A stretch of 13,220 nt of DNA from JBOGXB01 sp050694215 (GCA_050694215.1 JBOGXB010000054.1:1-13220); one strand, 5' to 3'; shown: positions 1-6,541, counted from the stretch's first letter. The notes: generated by a model not told the origin, from the letters alone. Translations and numbers: made by a program.

Positions 1-200
1 GCTAACGGCCTGGCGGTTTCCATCGCCCGTTCGAGTGGACTCGAGTAGATCGCCTTGAAGGGCACGTCCGCCAAGCGCTCCGCGACGAGGTCGGCCTGCT
101 TGCGGCCGTCCTCGGAAAGATGGATCCCCTCCATCCGCCCGGAAAGCCTCGCGCCCGTGTGCTCGGTAAGTGCGTGTCGCACCAGGAAGAACATCGTCAT
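1..200 (-). CDS. Histidine phosphatase family protein (phosphoglycerate mutase-like), 3' end outside window
   Basis: Reading the minus strand from the ATG at 200 gives an open frame of 66 codons that runs off the left edge. The N-terminus has FLVRHALTE (residues 5-13), the phosphate-binding and nucleophile motif of the histidine phosphatase superfamily with H9 as predicted nucleophile. It is followed by SGRMEGIHLSEDGRKQA (20-36) and YSSPLERAMETA (53-64), the usual second arginine region. The third motif residue is Ala, where RHG is most common. A second in-frame ATG lies at 194. The start is only 7 nt after the stop of the acyl-CoA ligase gene and has no clear Shine-Dalgarno sequence, so translational coupling is likely. 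The family includes phosphoglycerate mutases, cobalamin and sugar phosphatases; the substrate cannot be told from this fragment. Family assignment is firm. Confidence 0.85.
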   Translation of the reverse strand, partial: MTMFFLVRHALTEHTGARLSGRMEGIHLSEDGRKQADLVAERLADVPFKAIYSSPLERAMETARPL

Positions 201-207
201 CGATGCG

Positions 208-2154
208 TCAATGTCGGTCGGGCAGCGACTTCTCGATGCCTTCGAGCGCACTCGGGTTCTCGAGCGACGAGAGGTCGCCAAGGTCCTCTCTCAACACCTT
301 CGCCCGGATCGCGCGCCTCAGGATCTTCGCCGAGCGGGTCTTGGGCAGCTCCTCAACGAAGCGAACCTGTGCAGGCCTGAACGCCTTTCCCAGCTCGCTT
401 GTGATTACGGCCTTGACCTCGCTGCGGAGGGCGTCGGTCTCCTTGATGCCCGGGACAAGGATGCAGAAGCACCACACGCTCTCGCCCTTGACCTCATCGG
501 GCACTCCGATCGCCGCGCATTCGACGACCGCCGGGTGTTCCACGGCTGCAGACTCGAACTCGGCGGGACCGATCCGTTTTCCCGCGATGTTGAGAGTGTC
601 GTCGCTGCGACCGTGGAGGAACCAGTAGCCGTCTGAATCGATCGAGGCCCAGTCCCCGTGCACCCACACGTCCGGCCAGCGTGACCAGTAGGTGTCGATG
701 AAGCGTTCGTTGTTCCTCCAGAATCCGCGCGTCATCGCCGGCCACGGCTTAGTGCAGACGAGCTCGCCCACTTCCTCGCGGATCGGTTTGCCTTCCGCGT
801 CGAAGACATCCACGGCCATCCCCAGCGCCGGGGAGCCGAGCGAGCAGCTCTTCGTCGGAACGACCGGACACTGCCCGAGGAAGCACGCGCCGATCTCGGT
901 TCCCCCCGCGATGTTGATGATCGGGATGCGTCCTCCACCGACAACGTCCGAGAACCACTTGTACGGCTCGGGGTTCCATGGCTCTCCGGTCGAGCCGAGG
1001 ATGCGCAACCGGGAGAGGTCGTGCTTGCTCACCTCGCCCTCACCCGCGGGCATGAGTGCACGTATCAACGTGGGCGATACGCCCAGGATCGTTACCCCGT
1101 GACGCTCGCACATTTCCCACACGCGATCCGGGCCGGGCTGGTTTGGCGCGCCCTCGTACATGAACACCGCTGCCCCCGCCGCGTGTCCACCGACCATCTC
1201 GAGGGGGCCCATGACCCAGCCCATGTCGGTGACCCAATAAAGGAGGTCGTCCGGCCGGCAGTCGAGCTGGTAGCGAACCTCCTCCGCGATCTTCACCAGG
1301 AAGCCGCCGTGGACGTGGACGCTGCCCTTCGGCTTCCCCGTTGTGCCCGACGTGTAGATGATCATGAAGGGGGTCTCGGGACCGAGCTCCAGCGTTTGTC
1401 GTTCGGGCGACTGCCCACCGAAGGCCGTTTCCCAACCGACGTCGCGCGCCGTCATCATCACGTCGGAATCGTCGAAGCGCCGGTAGACGACGACGTTCTC
1501 GATCGACGGAGACGCCTCCACCGCTTCGTCCGCAATTTGCTTCATGGGGACGCGCTCTCCTCTTCGGAGGAATCCGTCCGCGGTCAGGAGCAGCTTCGCC
1601 TGCGCGTCCCTGAGTCGCGTGGACACCGCCGGCGCCCCGAACCCGGAGAAGATCGGCAGATATATCGCCCCCACCTTGGCGATCGCGTACATCGCCGCCA
1701 CCGCCTCGGGGACCATCGGCATGTACACCCCGACCGCATCGCCCTGGGCGATCCCCAGGGCCTCCAGACCGTTGGCGATCCTGTCGACCTCGGCGGAGAG
1801 CTCCCGATAGGTGAGCGTCCTGGTCGCGCCGTCCTCGCCTTCCCACACGAGGGCGAGCCGTCTGCCTTGCTCGGATCGAGCGTGGCGGTCGACGCAGTTG
1901 TGCGTCAGGTTGATCCGCCCGCCGACGAACCACTTCGCCCACTGGATCCCGCCGGATGTGTCTACGAGCTTTTCGTAGGGCTTGAAGAAATCGATGTCGA
2001 GGTCCTCGATCACGGCGTCCCAGAACCATTCGATGTCATCCTGGGACCGGCGCACCAGGTCCCAGTAGTCGTCGATCCCGTGCTTGCGCATGAAACGGGT
2101 GACGTTCGCCCTCTCGACGTCCTCAGGCGTGGGTTTCCACACGAAGTCGCTCAT
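208..2154 (-). CDS. AMP-dependent acyl-CoA synthetase, acetyl-CoA synthetase-like
   Basis: A 648-residue adenylate-forming enzyme that should activate a short carboxylic acid with ATP and CoA in the cytoplasm. An ACAS N-terminal domain lies at about 35-90 (ending INLTHNCVDRH). The phosphate loop YTSGTTGKPKG is at 267-277, GSTGEPWNPE at 387-396, GGTEIG at 417-422, the hinge region GRSDDTLNIAGKRIGPAE at 515-532, and the C-terminal catalytic lysine is K610 in PKTRSAK. Length fits acetyl-CoA synthetases (about 650). However, the WWQTETGG segment of true Acs reads IAGGTEIG here, so Gly417 takes the place of the tryptophan that limits the pocket to acetate. A larger or different acyl substrate is therefore likely (inference). 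The ATG at 2154 lacks a Shine-Dalgarno sequence but sits 6 nt after a TAGCCT box, as in leaderless messages. The gene follows ppx after a 97-nt gap and probably heads a unit with the histidine phosphatase gene. Confidence 0.9.
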   Translation of the reverse strand: MSDFVWKPTPEDVERANVTRFMRKHGIDDYWDLVRRSQDDIEWFWDAVIEDLDIDFFKPYEKLVDTSGGIQWAKWFVGGRINLTHNCVDRHARSEQGRRLALVWEGEDGATRTLTYRELSAEVDRIANGLEALGIAQGDAVGVYMPMVPEAVAAMYAIAKVGAIYLPIFSGFGAPAVSTRLRDAQAKLLLTADGFLRRGERVPMKQIADEAVEASPSIENVVVYRRFDDSDVMMTARDVGWETAFGGQSPERQTLELGPETPFMIIYTSGTTGKPKGSVHVHGGFLVKIAEEVRYQLDCRPDDLLYWVTDMGWVMGPLEMVGGHAAGAAVFMYEGAPNQPGPDRVWEMCERHGVTILGVSPTLIRALMPAGEGEVSKHDLSRLRILGSTGEPWNPEPYKWFSDVVGGGRIPIINIAGGTEIGACFLGQCPVVPTKSCSLGSPALGMAVDVFDAEGKPIREEVGELVCTKPWPAMTRGFWRNNERFIDTYWSRWPDVWVHGDWASIDSDGYWFLHGRSDDTLNIAGKRIGPAEFESAAVEHPAVVECAAIGVPDEVKGESVWCFCILVPGIKETDALRSEVKAVITSELGKAFRPAQVRFVEELPKTRSAKILRRAIRAKVLREDLGDLSSLENPSALEGIEKSLPDRH

Positions 2155-2160
2155 CGAGCC

Positions 2161-2189
2161 AGGCTACCAATGGCCTCGATTCCTCTAAG
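2161..2189 (-). promoter_or_regulatory. Candidate leaderless promoter of the acyl-CoA ligase gene
   Basis: On the minus strand CTTAGA (2189-2184), a 17-nt spacer, TAGCCT (2166-2161) and 6 nt lead straight to the ATG at 2154. TANNNT placed 6-7 nt before a start codon is the known layout of leaderless actinobacterial transcripts, and the gene has no Shine-Dalgarno sequence. The -35 matches TTGACA at only three positions. Prediction from sequence alone. Confidence 0.4.
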
Positions 2190-2222
2190 AACGTGCATCC
2201 AGGCAACATTTCTTAAAAGAGG
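2182..2222. repeat. Imperfect inverted repeat in the ppx / acyl-CoA ligase gap
   Basis: CCTCTAAGAA (2182-2191) faces TTCTT-AAA-AGAGG (2210-2222): ten complementary bases per arm with a 3-nt bulge, separated by 18 nt. The patch is clearly more AT-rich than its surroundings. The arm nearer the ligase gene overlaps the candidate -35 box, so it could be an operator. As RNA it would form a weak hairpin after ppx without a U-tract, so a terminator is less likely. Confidence 0.35.
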
Positions 2223-2251
2223 AGCGCCGGAGTGGACCCGAATACGAAGAT

Positions 2252-3175
2252 CTACTTGGTCGGTTCGCTTGCAAGAAGCTCGAGGACCAACCCGTCGAGT
2301 ATGTCCTTCTCGCTCACCAGGATCTCGGCTGCGTCGAAGGCCTCCATCGCGCACAGCAGGATCTCGGCCCCCGCCACGATCACATCGACGCGGCCCGGCT
2401 CCAGTGCCTTGACGCGCTTGCGCGCGTCGTAGGGAAGCGATGCGAGCCTGCGCGCCAGCATGCGGACGTCGCCGTGCGACAGCACGGAGTGATGGCTCAC
2501 ATCGGGGTCGTAAACCGGCACCCCCGCCTTGAGGATCGCGAGCTGCGTGATCGTTCCCGCGACCCCGACCATACGAAAGCCTCTCGGTACCTCCAGCGCG
2601 GGCTTGGTGCCCTGCAGAGCGTCGAGAACCTCAGCGCGCATGGACTCCAGCTCATGAGGTTCGGGCGGGTCGGAATGAAGATGTTTCTCGAGCATGCGCA
2701 CGCAGCCGAAGTCCAACGACACGATGCGCTCGGGTTGGTCGCCGCCGACGATCAGCTCGGTCGAACCCCCTCCGATGTCGATGACGAGGAACGGGCCCGG
2801 CTCGCCGAGATCCGACACGGCCCCGAGGAAAGTCGCACGCGCCTCGGTCTCGCCCGACAGCATCTCGGGCTCCTTGCCGGTCAGCCGCCGGACACCTTCG
2901 AAGAACTCACGCCGGTTGTGGGCGTCTCGGACCGCCGACGTTCCCGTGACGCGCAGCTGCTCGACGCCGAGCTCACCGCACGTCGCCGCGTAGTCCGCGA
3001 TCGTTGCGAGCGTGCGCGCGAGAGGCTCCGGCGACAGGACCCTCCGTCTATCCACGCCCTCACCGAGCCGCGTTATCACCATCCGGCGATCGATCGAGCG
3101 GTAGCCGCCCTGCCGCGCCTCGGCCACGAGCAGGCGAGTCGAATTGGTGCCGACGTCGATCGCGGCAACCCTCAT
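2252..3175 (-). CDS. ppx: Ppx/GppA phosphatase family protein (exopolyphosphatase / pppGpp phosphohydrolase)
   Basis: A 307-residue member of the ASKHA-fold Ppx/GppA family, which removes terminal phosphate from polyphosphate or from pppGpp. Seen: AIDVGTNSTRLLVAE (5-19) as first phosphate loop, TGTSAVRDAHN (77-87), SGETEAR (107-113) carrying the likely catalytic glutamate, VIDIGGGSTEL (131-141) as second phosphate loop, and VGVAGTITQLA (203-213). Length fits the short single-module actinobacterial form (about 310-340) rather than the 500-residue E. coli enzymes with extra domains. The ATG at 3175 overlaps the DUF501 stop as ATGA, which fixes the start; the longer upstream open frame is the DUF501 gene in another phase. 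In M. tuberculosis the equivalent neighbour of DUF501 is Rv1026 (Ppx2). Polyphosphate versus pppGpp preference cannot be decided from sequence. Confidence 0.9.
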   Translation of the reverse strand: MRVAAIDVGTNSTRLLVAEARQGGYRSIDRRMVITRLGEGVDRRRVLSPEPLARTLATIADYAATCGELGVEQLRVTGTSAVRDAHNRREFFEGVRRLTGKEPEMLSGETEARATFLGAVSDLGEPGPFLVIDIGGGSTELIVGGDQPERIVSLDFGCVRMLEKHLHSDPPEPHELESMRAEVLDALQGTKPALEVPRGFRMVGVAGTITQLAILKAGVPVYDPDVSHHSVLSHGDVRMLARRLASLPYDARKRVKALEPGRVDVIVAGAEILLCAMEAFDAAEILVSEKDILDGLVLELLASEPTK

Positions 3176-3696
3176 CCATCGTCCTCCGTGGACACGCAGG
3201 GTACGACGCAGTCGGGCCAGCCGACCTCGGCCATGGTCAGGGCGCCGACGGGATTCGGGCCGTCGGCGAGCTCGTGTGCAAGATGCGCGTGCAGACACTT
3301 CACCCTGCCGGGCTCGCCGCCCGGAGGCACCCCGGCATCGGTTAGCACCTCGTGACGATCCCGACGCTCCAGGTAGCTCTCGATTGCCTCCTCGAGTCGA
3401 CCGCGCAAGGCGTCGTCGCGAAGAAGCCTCTCGCTGAGCTCGGTCATCCGTCCCTCCGACTCGAGCCTGCTGGCCCGTTTGACCAGGATCGGACATGTCA
3501 ACCAGAACAACGTGGGGAATGGAGAGCCGTCTTCGAGGTGGGGATCGTTTTTGATCACCATCGGTACGCCGAGATGACAGCGGCGCGCCACGGCCCATCG
3601 CCCCCTCGTGGGACGGCCAAGCTGAGCGGCGACGACGGACTCGTCTCGGTCGGTGTGCTGGAGGGCGCCGGACGCGCTGTCGGCGAAGCGGGACAA
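3172..3696 (-). CDS. DUF501 domain-containing protein
   Basis: A 174-residue protein with the typical DUF501 (PF04417) pattern: VVAAQLGRPTRG (21-32), ARRCHLGVP (37-45), FPTLFWLTCP (60-69) and RVKCLHAHLAHEL (131-143). The invariant-looking Cys40, Cys68, Cys134 and the His136/His138/His141 cluster could bind a metal; that is inference, and no function is established for the family. No signal peptide or membrane segment is seen. The start is a TTG at 3696, 5 nt after the S1 gene stop; no ATG or GTG codon would leave the conserved AQLGRP block intact with a normal N-terminus. It overlaps ppx by ATGA downstream. DUF501 between a divIC/ftsB-type gene and ppx is a hallmark of actinobacteria (Rv1025 in M. 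tuberculosis). Confidence 0.88.
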   Translation of the reverse strand: MSRFADSASGALQHTDRDESVVAAQLGRPTRGRWAVARRCHLGVPMVIKNDPHLEDGSPFPTLFWLTCPILVKRASRLESEGRMTELSERLLRDDALRGRLEEAIESYLERRDRHEVLTDAGVPPGGEPGRVKCLHAHLAHELADGPNPVGALTMAEVGWPDCVVPCVSTEDDG

Positions 3697-3701
3697 TCTA
3701 T

Positions 3702-4058
3702 CTAGCGACGACCTTCGCGGTGTCGCTTCAGGTCCACGAGCCGCTCCTGCGACTGACTCATGAACCGTTTGAGCTTCTGCTCGAACTCGGGATCGCGGTC
3801 CGAACGCCGGGGGCGCTCCTCGTAGCCGGGCTTGGCCTGCTTGATCGAGAGGTCGATCTTGCCGTCCTCCTTCTGGCCTACGACCTTGACGGTCACCTGA
3901 TCGCCCTCGCTGATGTGCTCGCGGATGTTCCTGACGTAGTTGACGTCGACCTGCGAGATGTGGACCATGCCGCTCTCGCCGCCCTCGAGACGTACGAACG
4001 CGCCGTAGTCCATGACCTTCTCTACCGTGCCCTGGACTACGGCTCCGACGTCGACCAT
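3702..4058 (-). CDS. S1 RNA-binding domain protein, YabR-like
   Basis: A 118-residue protein with one S1 (OB-fold) RNA-binding domain at about 3-75: GAVVQGTVEKVMDYGAFVRL (5-24), GMVHISQV (30-37), GDQVTVKVVG (52-61) and KIDLSIKQAKPG (67-78). A charged tail with FEQKLKRFMSQSQERLVDLKR (from about 92) follows. This tail, with its FEQK...F...S..RL..LKR pattern, is that of Bacillus YabR, encoded next to divIC in Firmicutes; the same linkage here is interrupted only by the repair pair. It probably binds RNA or ribosomes; its exact job is unknown. The ATG at 4058 is preceded by TAGGGT six nt upstream (leaderless layout) and by a GGAGG twelve nt upstream, so the mode of initiation is open. The DUF501 gene starts 5 nt after its stop. 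Confidence 0.88.
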   Translation of the reverse strand: MVDVGAVVQGTVEKVMDYGAFVRLEGGESGMVHISQVDVNYVRNIREHISEGDQVTVKVVGQKEDGKIDLSIKQAKPGYEERPRRSDRDPEFEQKLKRFMSQSQERLVDLKRHREGRR

Positions 4059-4064
4059 GGCCTC

Positions 4065-4093
4065 ACCCTACCTCCGGCCAAGCCCTATGCGAC
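4065..4093 (-). promoter_or_regulatory. Candidate leaderless promoter of the S1 gene
   Basis: GTCGCA (4093-4088), a 17-nt spacer, TAGGGT (4070-4065), then 6 nt and the ATG at 4058. The spacing is identical to that proposed for the acyl-CoA ligase gene. The -35 matches TTGACA at three positions. A second promoter here would let the S1-DUF501-ppx group be made independently of the repair genes upstream. Confidence 0.35.
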
Positions 4094-4117
4094 CGGCCGG
4101 CCCCCGGGGGTAGCGCA

Positions 4118-4164
4118 GCCTCAGGAGTCCTTCTAAGCGTTCGTGGACAGCCCGATCCTGAGGC
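4118..4164 (-). terminator. Hairpin just after ogt; possible terminator or processing site
   Basis: Two nt after the ogt stop, GCCTCAGGA (4164-4156) pairs perfectly with TCCTGAGGC (4126-4118). An inner GTCC/GGAC pair (4148-4145 with 4130-4127) extends the stem after a one-sided 7-nt bulge, leaving a 14-nt loop. There is no U-tract afterwards; the next bases are GC blocks (CCGGCCGG and CCCCCGGGGG at 4093-4110). U-less terminators have been proposed in actinobacteria, but an mRNA-stability or processing role is equally possible. Confidence 0.35.
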
Positions 4165-4166
4165 CT

Positions 4167-4634
4167 CTACGGCAGCCGGACCCCTTCGAGAGCGAGCAGC
4201 TTGGCCTTGCGTTCGAGCCCTCCGCCGTAGCCCGTGAGAGTCCCGTTCGCGCCGATCACGCGATGGCACGGGACGATGACCGCGATGGGGTTAGCGCCGT
4301 TCGCGCGCCCCACCGCCCGCACCGCTCGTGGAGTCCCGATCCGCCGCGCGACCTCCCCGTAGCTGGTCGTCTCGCCGTAGGGGATGTCGAGCAGCGCCCT
4401 CCACACGCGTTGCTGGAAGGGCGTTCCGACAGCCTCGTGCACCACATCGAATTCCTTCCGAGCGCCCGTGAAATACGCGGTCAGCTGCGCGACGACATCC
4501 GTGAAAGGACCTTCGTCGCGCTGCCACCCGGAAAGCGGCTCGAACGGCGCCATGTGAAGCCCGGTCAGCGCGCGCCCATCCGAAGCGAGGAGCAGCTTCC
4601 CGATTGGACTGGTCATGGTCGTGTAGTAAGTCAT
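4167..4634 (-). CDS. ogt: Methylated-DNA--protein-cysteine methyltransferase (O6-alkylguanine transferase)
   Basis: A 155-residue suicide repair protein that transfers the alkyl group from O6-alkylguanine in DNA to its own cysteine. The active-site motif IVPCHRVIG is at 120-128 with C123 as acceptor. TPFQQRVWRAL (71-81), IPYGETTSYGEVA (84-96) and RAVGRANGANP (106-116) are the helix-turn-helix and arginine-finger region. The ATG at 4634 is chosen because GAGGAGG lies 6 nt upstream (4647-4641) and the length fits the family. An in-frame ATG at 4652 that overlaps the upstream stop as ATGA would add six residues. It is the partner of the Ada-AlkA gene directly upstream: that protein lacks a C-terminal methyltransferase domain, which ogt supplies separately. 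The same pairing occurs in M. tuberculosis (Rv1317c and Rv1316c). Confidence 0.95.
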   Translation of the reverse strand: MTYYTTMTSPIGKLLLASDGRALTGLHMAPFEPLSGWQRDEGPFTDVVAQLTAYFTGARKEFDVVHEAVGTPFQQRVWRALLDIPYGETTSYGEVARRIGTPRAVRAVGRANGANPIAVIVPCHRVIGANGTLTGYGGGLERKAKLLALEGVRLP

Positions 4635-4640
4635 GTCGTC

Positions 4641-4647
4641 CCTCCTC
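4641..4647 (-). promoter_or_regulatory. Strong ribosome binding site deciding the ogt start
   Basis: GAGGAGG on the minus strand, with a 6-nt spacer to the ATG at 4634. It overlaps the 3' end of the Ada-AlkA gene and favours the shorter ogt start over the ATG at 4652. Confidence 0.75.
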
Positions 4648-4648
4648 G

Positions 4649-6082
4649 TCATCCGAGACTCGTCCAGAGATGTTGCTGAGCGTAGGCCCGCCACGGCTTC
4701 CACCGCTCGGAGAGCGTGACCGCGTCGTCGCGTGCACCGAGATGCTCTAGTGCGCGACGGACGCCGAGGTCCGTCGCCATGAACGCATCGGGCTCCCCGA
4801 GCGCCCGCACCGCGATGTACGAAGCGGTCCATGGCCCCATGCCCGGCGATTCCAGGAGCTTCGTCCGGGTCTCCTCGCGGTCGGCCCCCGGGTCGATGAC
4901 GAGATCGCCGGCAGCCAGAGCCGAGGCGAGCGCCTTGAGCGTCGCCTGTCTCGCGCGCGGGATCCCGATCTTGCTCAGATCCGCATCCGCGACGACGTCC
5001 GCTTCGGGAAAGACGTGAGTCAATCCATCCATCGAGACCGCCAGCGGTTTCCCGAATTCAGATACGAGGCGGGCGGCGATCGTACGCGCCCCCTTGACGG
5101 ATATCTGCTGGCCGATGACCGCGCGTAAGGCGAGCTCGGTTCCGTCGACCGTTCCCGGCACCCTGAGCCCGGGCGAGCGGGCAACGAGAGGCCGGAGCAG
5201 CGAATCGGCTGCCAGCACCGAGTCGATGGCGACCGGATCGGCATCGAGGTCGAGCAACCGGCGGCACCGGTGAACCGCAGCCGTGAGGTCGCGTACATCC
5301 CCCAGCCACAACCTGCAGCTGATGTGACCGCTTCCAGGCATCAGCTCCACGATGCCGGGACTGTGAGGAAGCCGGAGCGTCCGCCGGTACGAATCTCCAT
5401 CGCGCTCCTCGATCCCCGGAATTGCGCGTGCTCCGAGGAAGCCAAGCAGTGCAGGTGCATCCAGCGGGGCGCGATATGGCAGGCGCAACGTGATCGACCC
5501 GGGTGCCCCCGGCAGATCCCTGCGCTTCTTTCCGCGCAGTTCCGTCGGCGTCGACGCGAATACATGTCCAATCGTGTCGTTGAACTGACGAATGCTCGCG
5601 AACCCGGCCGCGAATGCGATCTCCGAGAAGCTCATGACCGTCGTCTCGATCAATACACGCGCGGTCTGTGCGCGGTGCGCGCGAGCGAGCGCCTGAGGGC
5701 CCGCGCCGACCTCGGTCACCAGCAGCCTGTGCATGTGCCGTTCGCTGAGGTGGAGCCTGTTCGCGAGCCCCGCGACACCGTCACGATCGACGATGCCGTC
5801 GGCGATCAACCGCATCGCCCTGGCGACCACGTCGGCACGCACGTTCCATTCGGGCGAGCCGGGACTTGCATCTGGCCGGCAGCGCTTGCATGCCCTGAAG
5901 CCGGCCGCCTGCGCGGCTGCAGCGGTTGGGTAGAAGCGCACGTTGGCTCGCTTGGGGGTGATCGCGGGACAGCTCGGCCGGCAGTAGATACCCGTCGACG
6001 TCACTGCGGTGATGAACATCCCGTCGAAGCGCGCATCCTTGGCGGAGACGGCCCGATAGCAGCTCTCGAAGTCGTGCATCAT
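4649..6082 (-). CDS. alkA: Ada-type methylphosphotriester sensor / AraC regulator fused to AlkA 3-methyladenine DNA glycosylase
   Basis: A 477-residue fusion. Residues 5-75 are the Ada zinc domain: TTS-like GIYCRPSCPA (31-40) and FRACKRCRPD (62-71) give C34, C38, C65 and C68 as zinc ligands. C34 is the equivalent of E. coli Ada C38, which accepts methyl from phosphotriesters. Residues about 85-185 are an AraC-type helix-turn-helix pair, including LSERHMHRL (112-120) and FSEIAFAAGFASIRQFN (152-168). Residues about 195-310 are the AlkA N-terminal domain. From about 315 comes the HhH-GPD glycosylase, with GQQISVKGA (324-332), the hairpin PGMGPWTA (413-420) and catalytic Asp D438 in FMATDLG. Predicted to sense methylated DNA, activate the adaptive response and excise alkylated purines. 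There is no O6-methylguanine transferase domain; ogt follows. The ATG at 6082 has no Shine-Dalgarno sequence; a second ATG lies at 6079. M. tuberculosis Rv1317c has the same architecture. Confidence 0.93.
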   Translation of the reverse strand: MMHDFESCYRAVSAKDARFDGMFITAVTSTGIYCRPSCPAITPKRANVRFYPTAAAAQAAGFRACKRCRPDASPGSPEWNVRADVVARAMRLIADGIVDRDGVAGLANRLHLSERHMHRLLVTEVGAGPQALARAHRAQTARVLIETTVMSFSEIAFAAGFASIRQFNDTIGHVFASTPTELRGKKRRDLPGAPGSITLRLPYRAPLDAPALLGFLGARAIPGIEERDGDSYRRTLRLPHSPGIVELMPGSGHISCRLWLGDVRDLTAAVHRCRRLLDLDADPVAIDSVLAADSLLRPLVARSPGLRVPGTVDGTELALRAVIGQQISVKGARTIAARLVSEFGKPLAVSMDGLTHVFPEADVVADADLSKIGIPRARQATLKALASALAAGDLVIDPGADREETRTKLLESPGMGPWTASYIAVRALGEPDAFMATDLGVRRALEHLGARDDAVTLSERWKPWRAYAQQHLWTSLG

Positions 6083-6088
6083 CCGAGC

Positions 6089-6117
6089 ATCGTGACAGCC
6101 CGAGCCGCCCCTTGCTA
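6089..6117 (-). promoter_or_regulatory. Candidate promoter of the alkA-ogt pair
   Basis: TAGCAA (6117-6112), a 17-nt spacer, CACGAT (6094-6089), then 6 nt and the ATG at 6082: again a leaderless spacing, though the -10 is only CANNNT. TAA-N6-GCAA (6124-6112) overlaps the -35 and loosely resembles the E. coli Ada site AAT-N6-GCAA. Because the first domain of the protein is an Ada-type activator, autoregulation here is plausible but unproven. Confidence 0.25.
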
Positions 6118-6131
6118 GCGGTTATCGGACA

Positions 6132-6530
6132 TCATGATCGGAGGCCGATGAAATGCACCAGGCCCTCGAGGAACCCGGGCTCCCTCACGGGCGCCGGTTC
6201 CTGCGCGCGGGCATGTCTCCTCTTTCCGGAGTGCGACCGGCTGGGAGGCATCACGACGTAGGTCACCTCTCCCTGACGGACGAGGCCCACCTGCTCCCGC
6301 GCTCGCTGCTCGATGAAGTCGGGGTCCCTGAGGCGGTGGATGCGAGCTTCCAACCTGCGGTTGGACCTCTCTACCTTTCCCAGCTCCTGGGCCATACCCG
6401 CGATGCGCTCGCGTTGCTCCATCAGCTGGCGCGTCGGCTCAATCGCCATCGCACCGAACAGTCCGAGCACCAGGAAGACGGCGACGATCTGGGGGCCGAC
6501 CCCAAGGCGAGGGAGGCGGATCCTCCGCAT
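6132..6530 (-). CDS. Septum formation initiator, FtsB/DivIC family
   Basis: A 132-residue, single-pass membrane protein expected in the divisome, where FtsB/DivIC acts with FtsL and FtsQ/DivIB. A short basic N-terminus (MRRIRLPRLG) is followed by one hydrophobic segment, about residues 13-30 (IVAVFLVLGLFGAMA). Next come a coiled-coil stretch (about 35-70, QLMEQRERIAGMAQELGKVE onward) and the family signature DPDFIEQRAREQVGLVRQGE (about 69-88). The C-terminal 40 residues are basic and proline-containing. The start is uncertain: ATG 6530 leaves an 11-nt gap after eno; GTG 6545 would overlap the eno stop as GTGA; GTG 6557 gives 141 residues. I list the only ATG. The position directly after eno matches Rv1024 in M. 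tuberculosis. Confidence 0.88.
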   Translation of the reverse strand: MRRIRLPRLGVGPQIVAVFLVLGLFGAMAIEPTRQLMEQRERIAGMAQELGKVERSNRRLEARIHRLRDPDFIEQRAREQVGLVRQGEVTYVVMPPSRSHSGKRRHARAQEPAPVREPGFLEGLVHFIGLRS

Positions 6531-6541
6531 CGCTAGAGCTC

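Noticed and set aside
1021..2412. A 463-codon open frame on the plus strand opposite the acyl-CoA ligase gene, and similar long plus-strand frames opposite ppx, alkA and eno (2474-3355, 5270-6118, 7268-8413).
   Set aside because: They are rich in Arg, His, Pro and Asp-type composition expected from antisense reading of GC-rich genes, show no recognisable motifs, and each lies opposite a gene with complete family motifs.
4093..4110. GC palindromes CCGGCCGG and CCCCCGGGGG between ogt and the S1 gene as a terminator or protein-binding site.
   Set aside because: They are short self-complementary GC blocks with no loop space or U-tract, easily produced by base composition; the separate hairpin at 4118-4164 is the better candidate.
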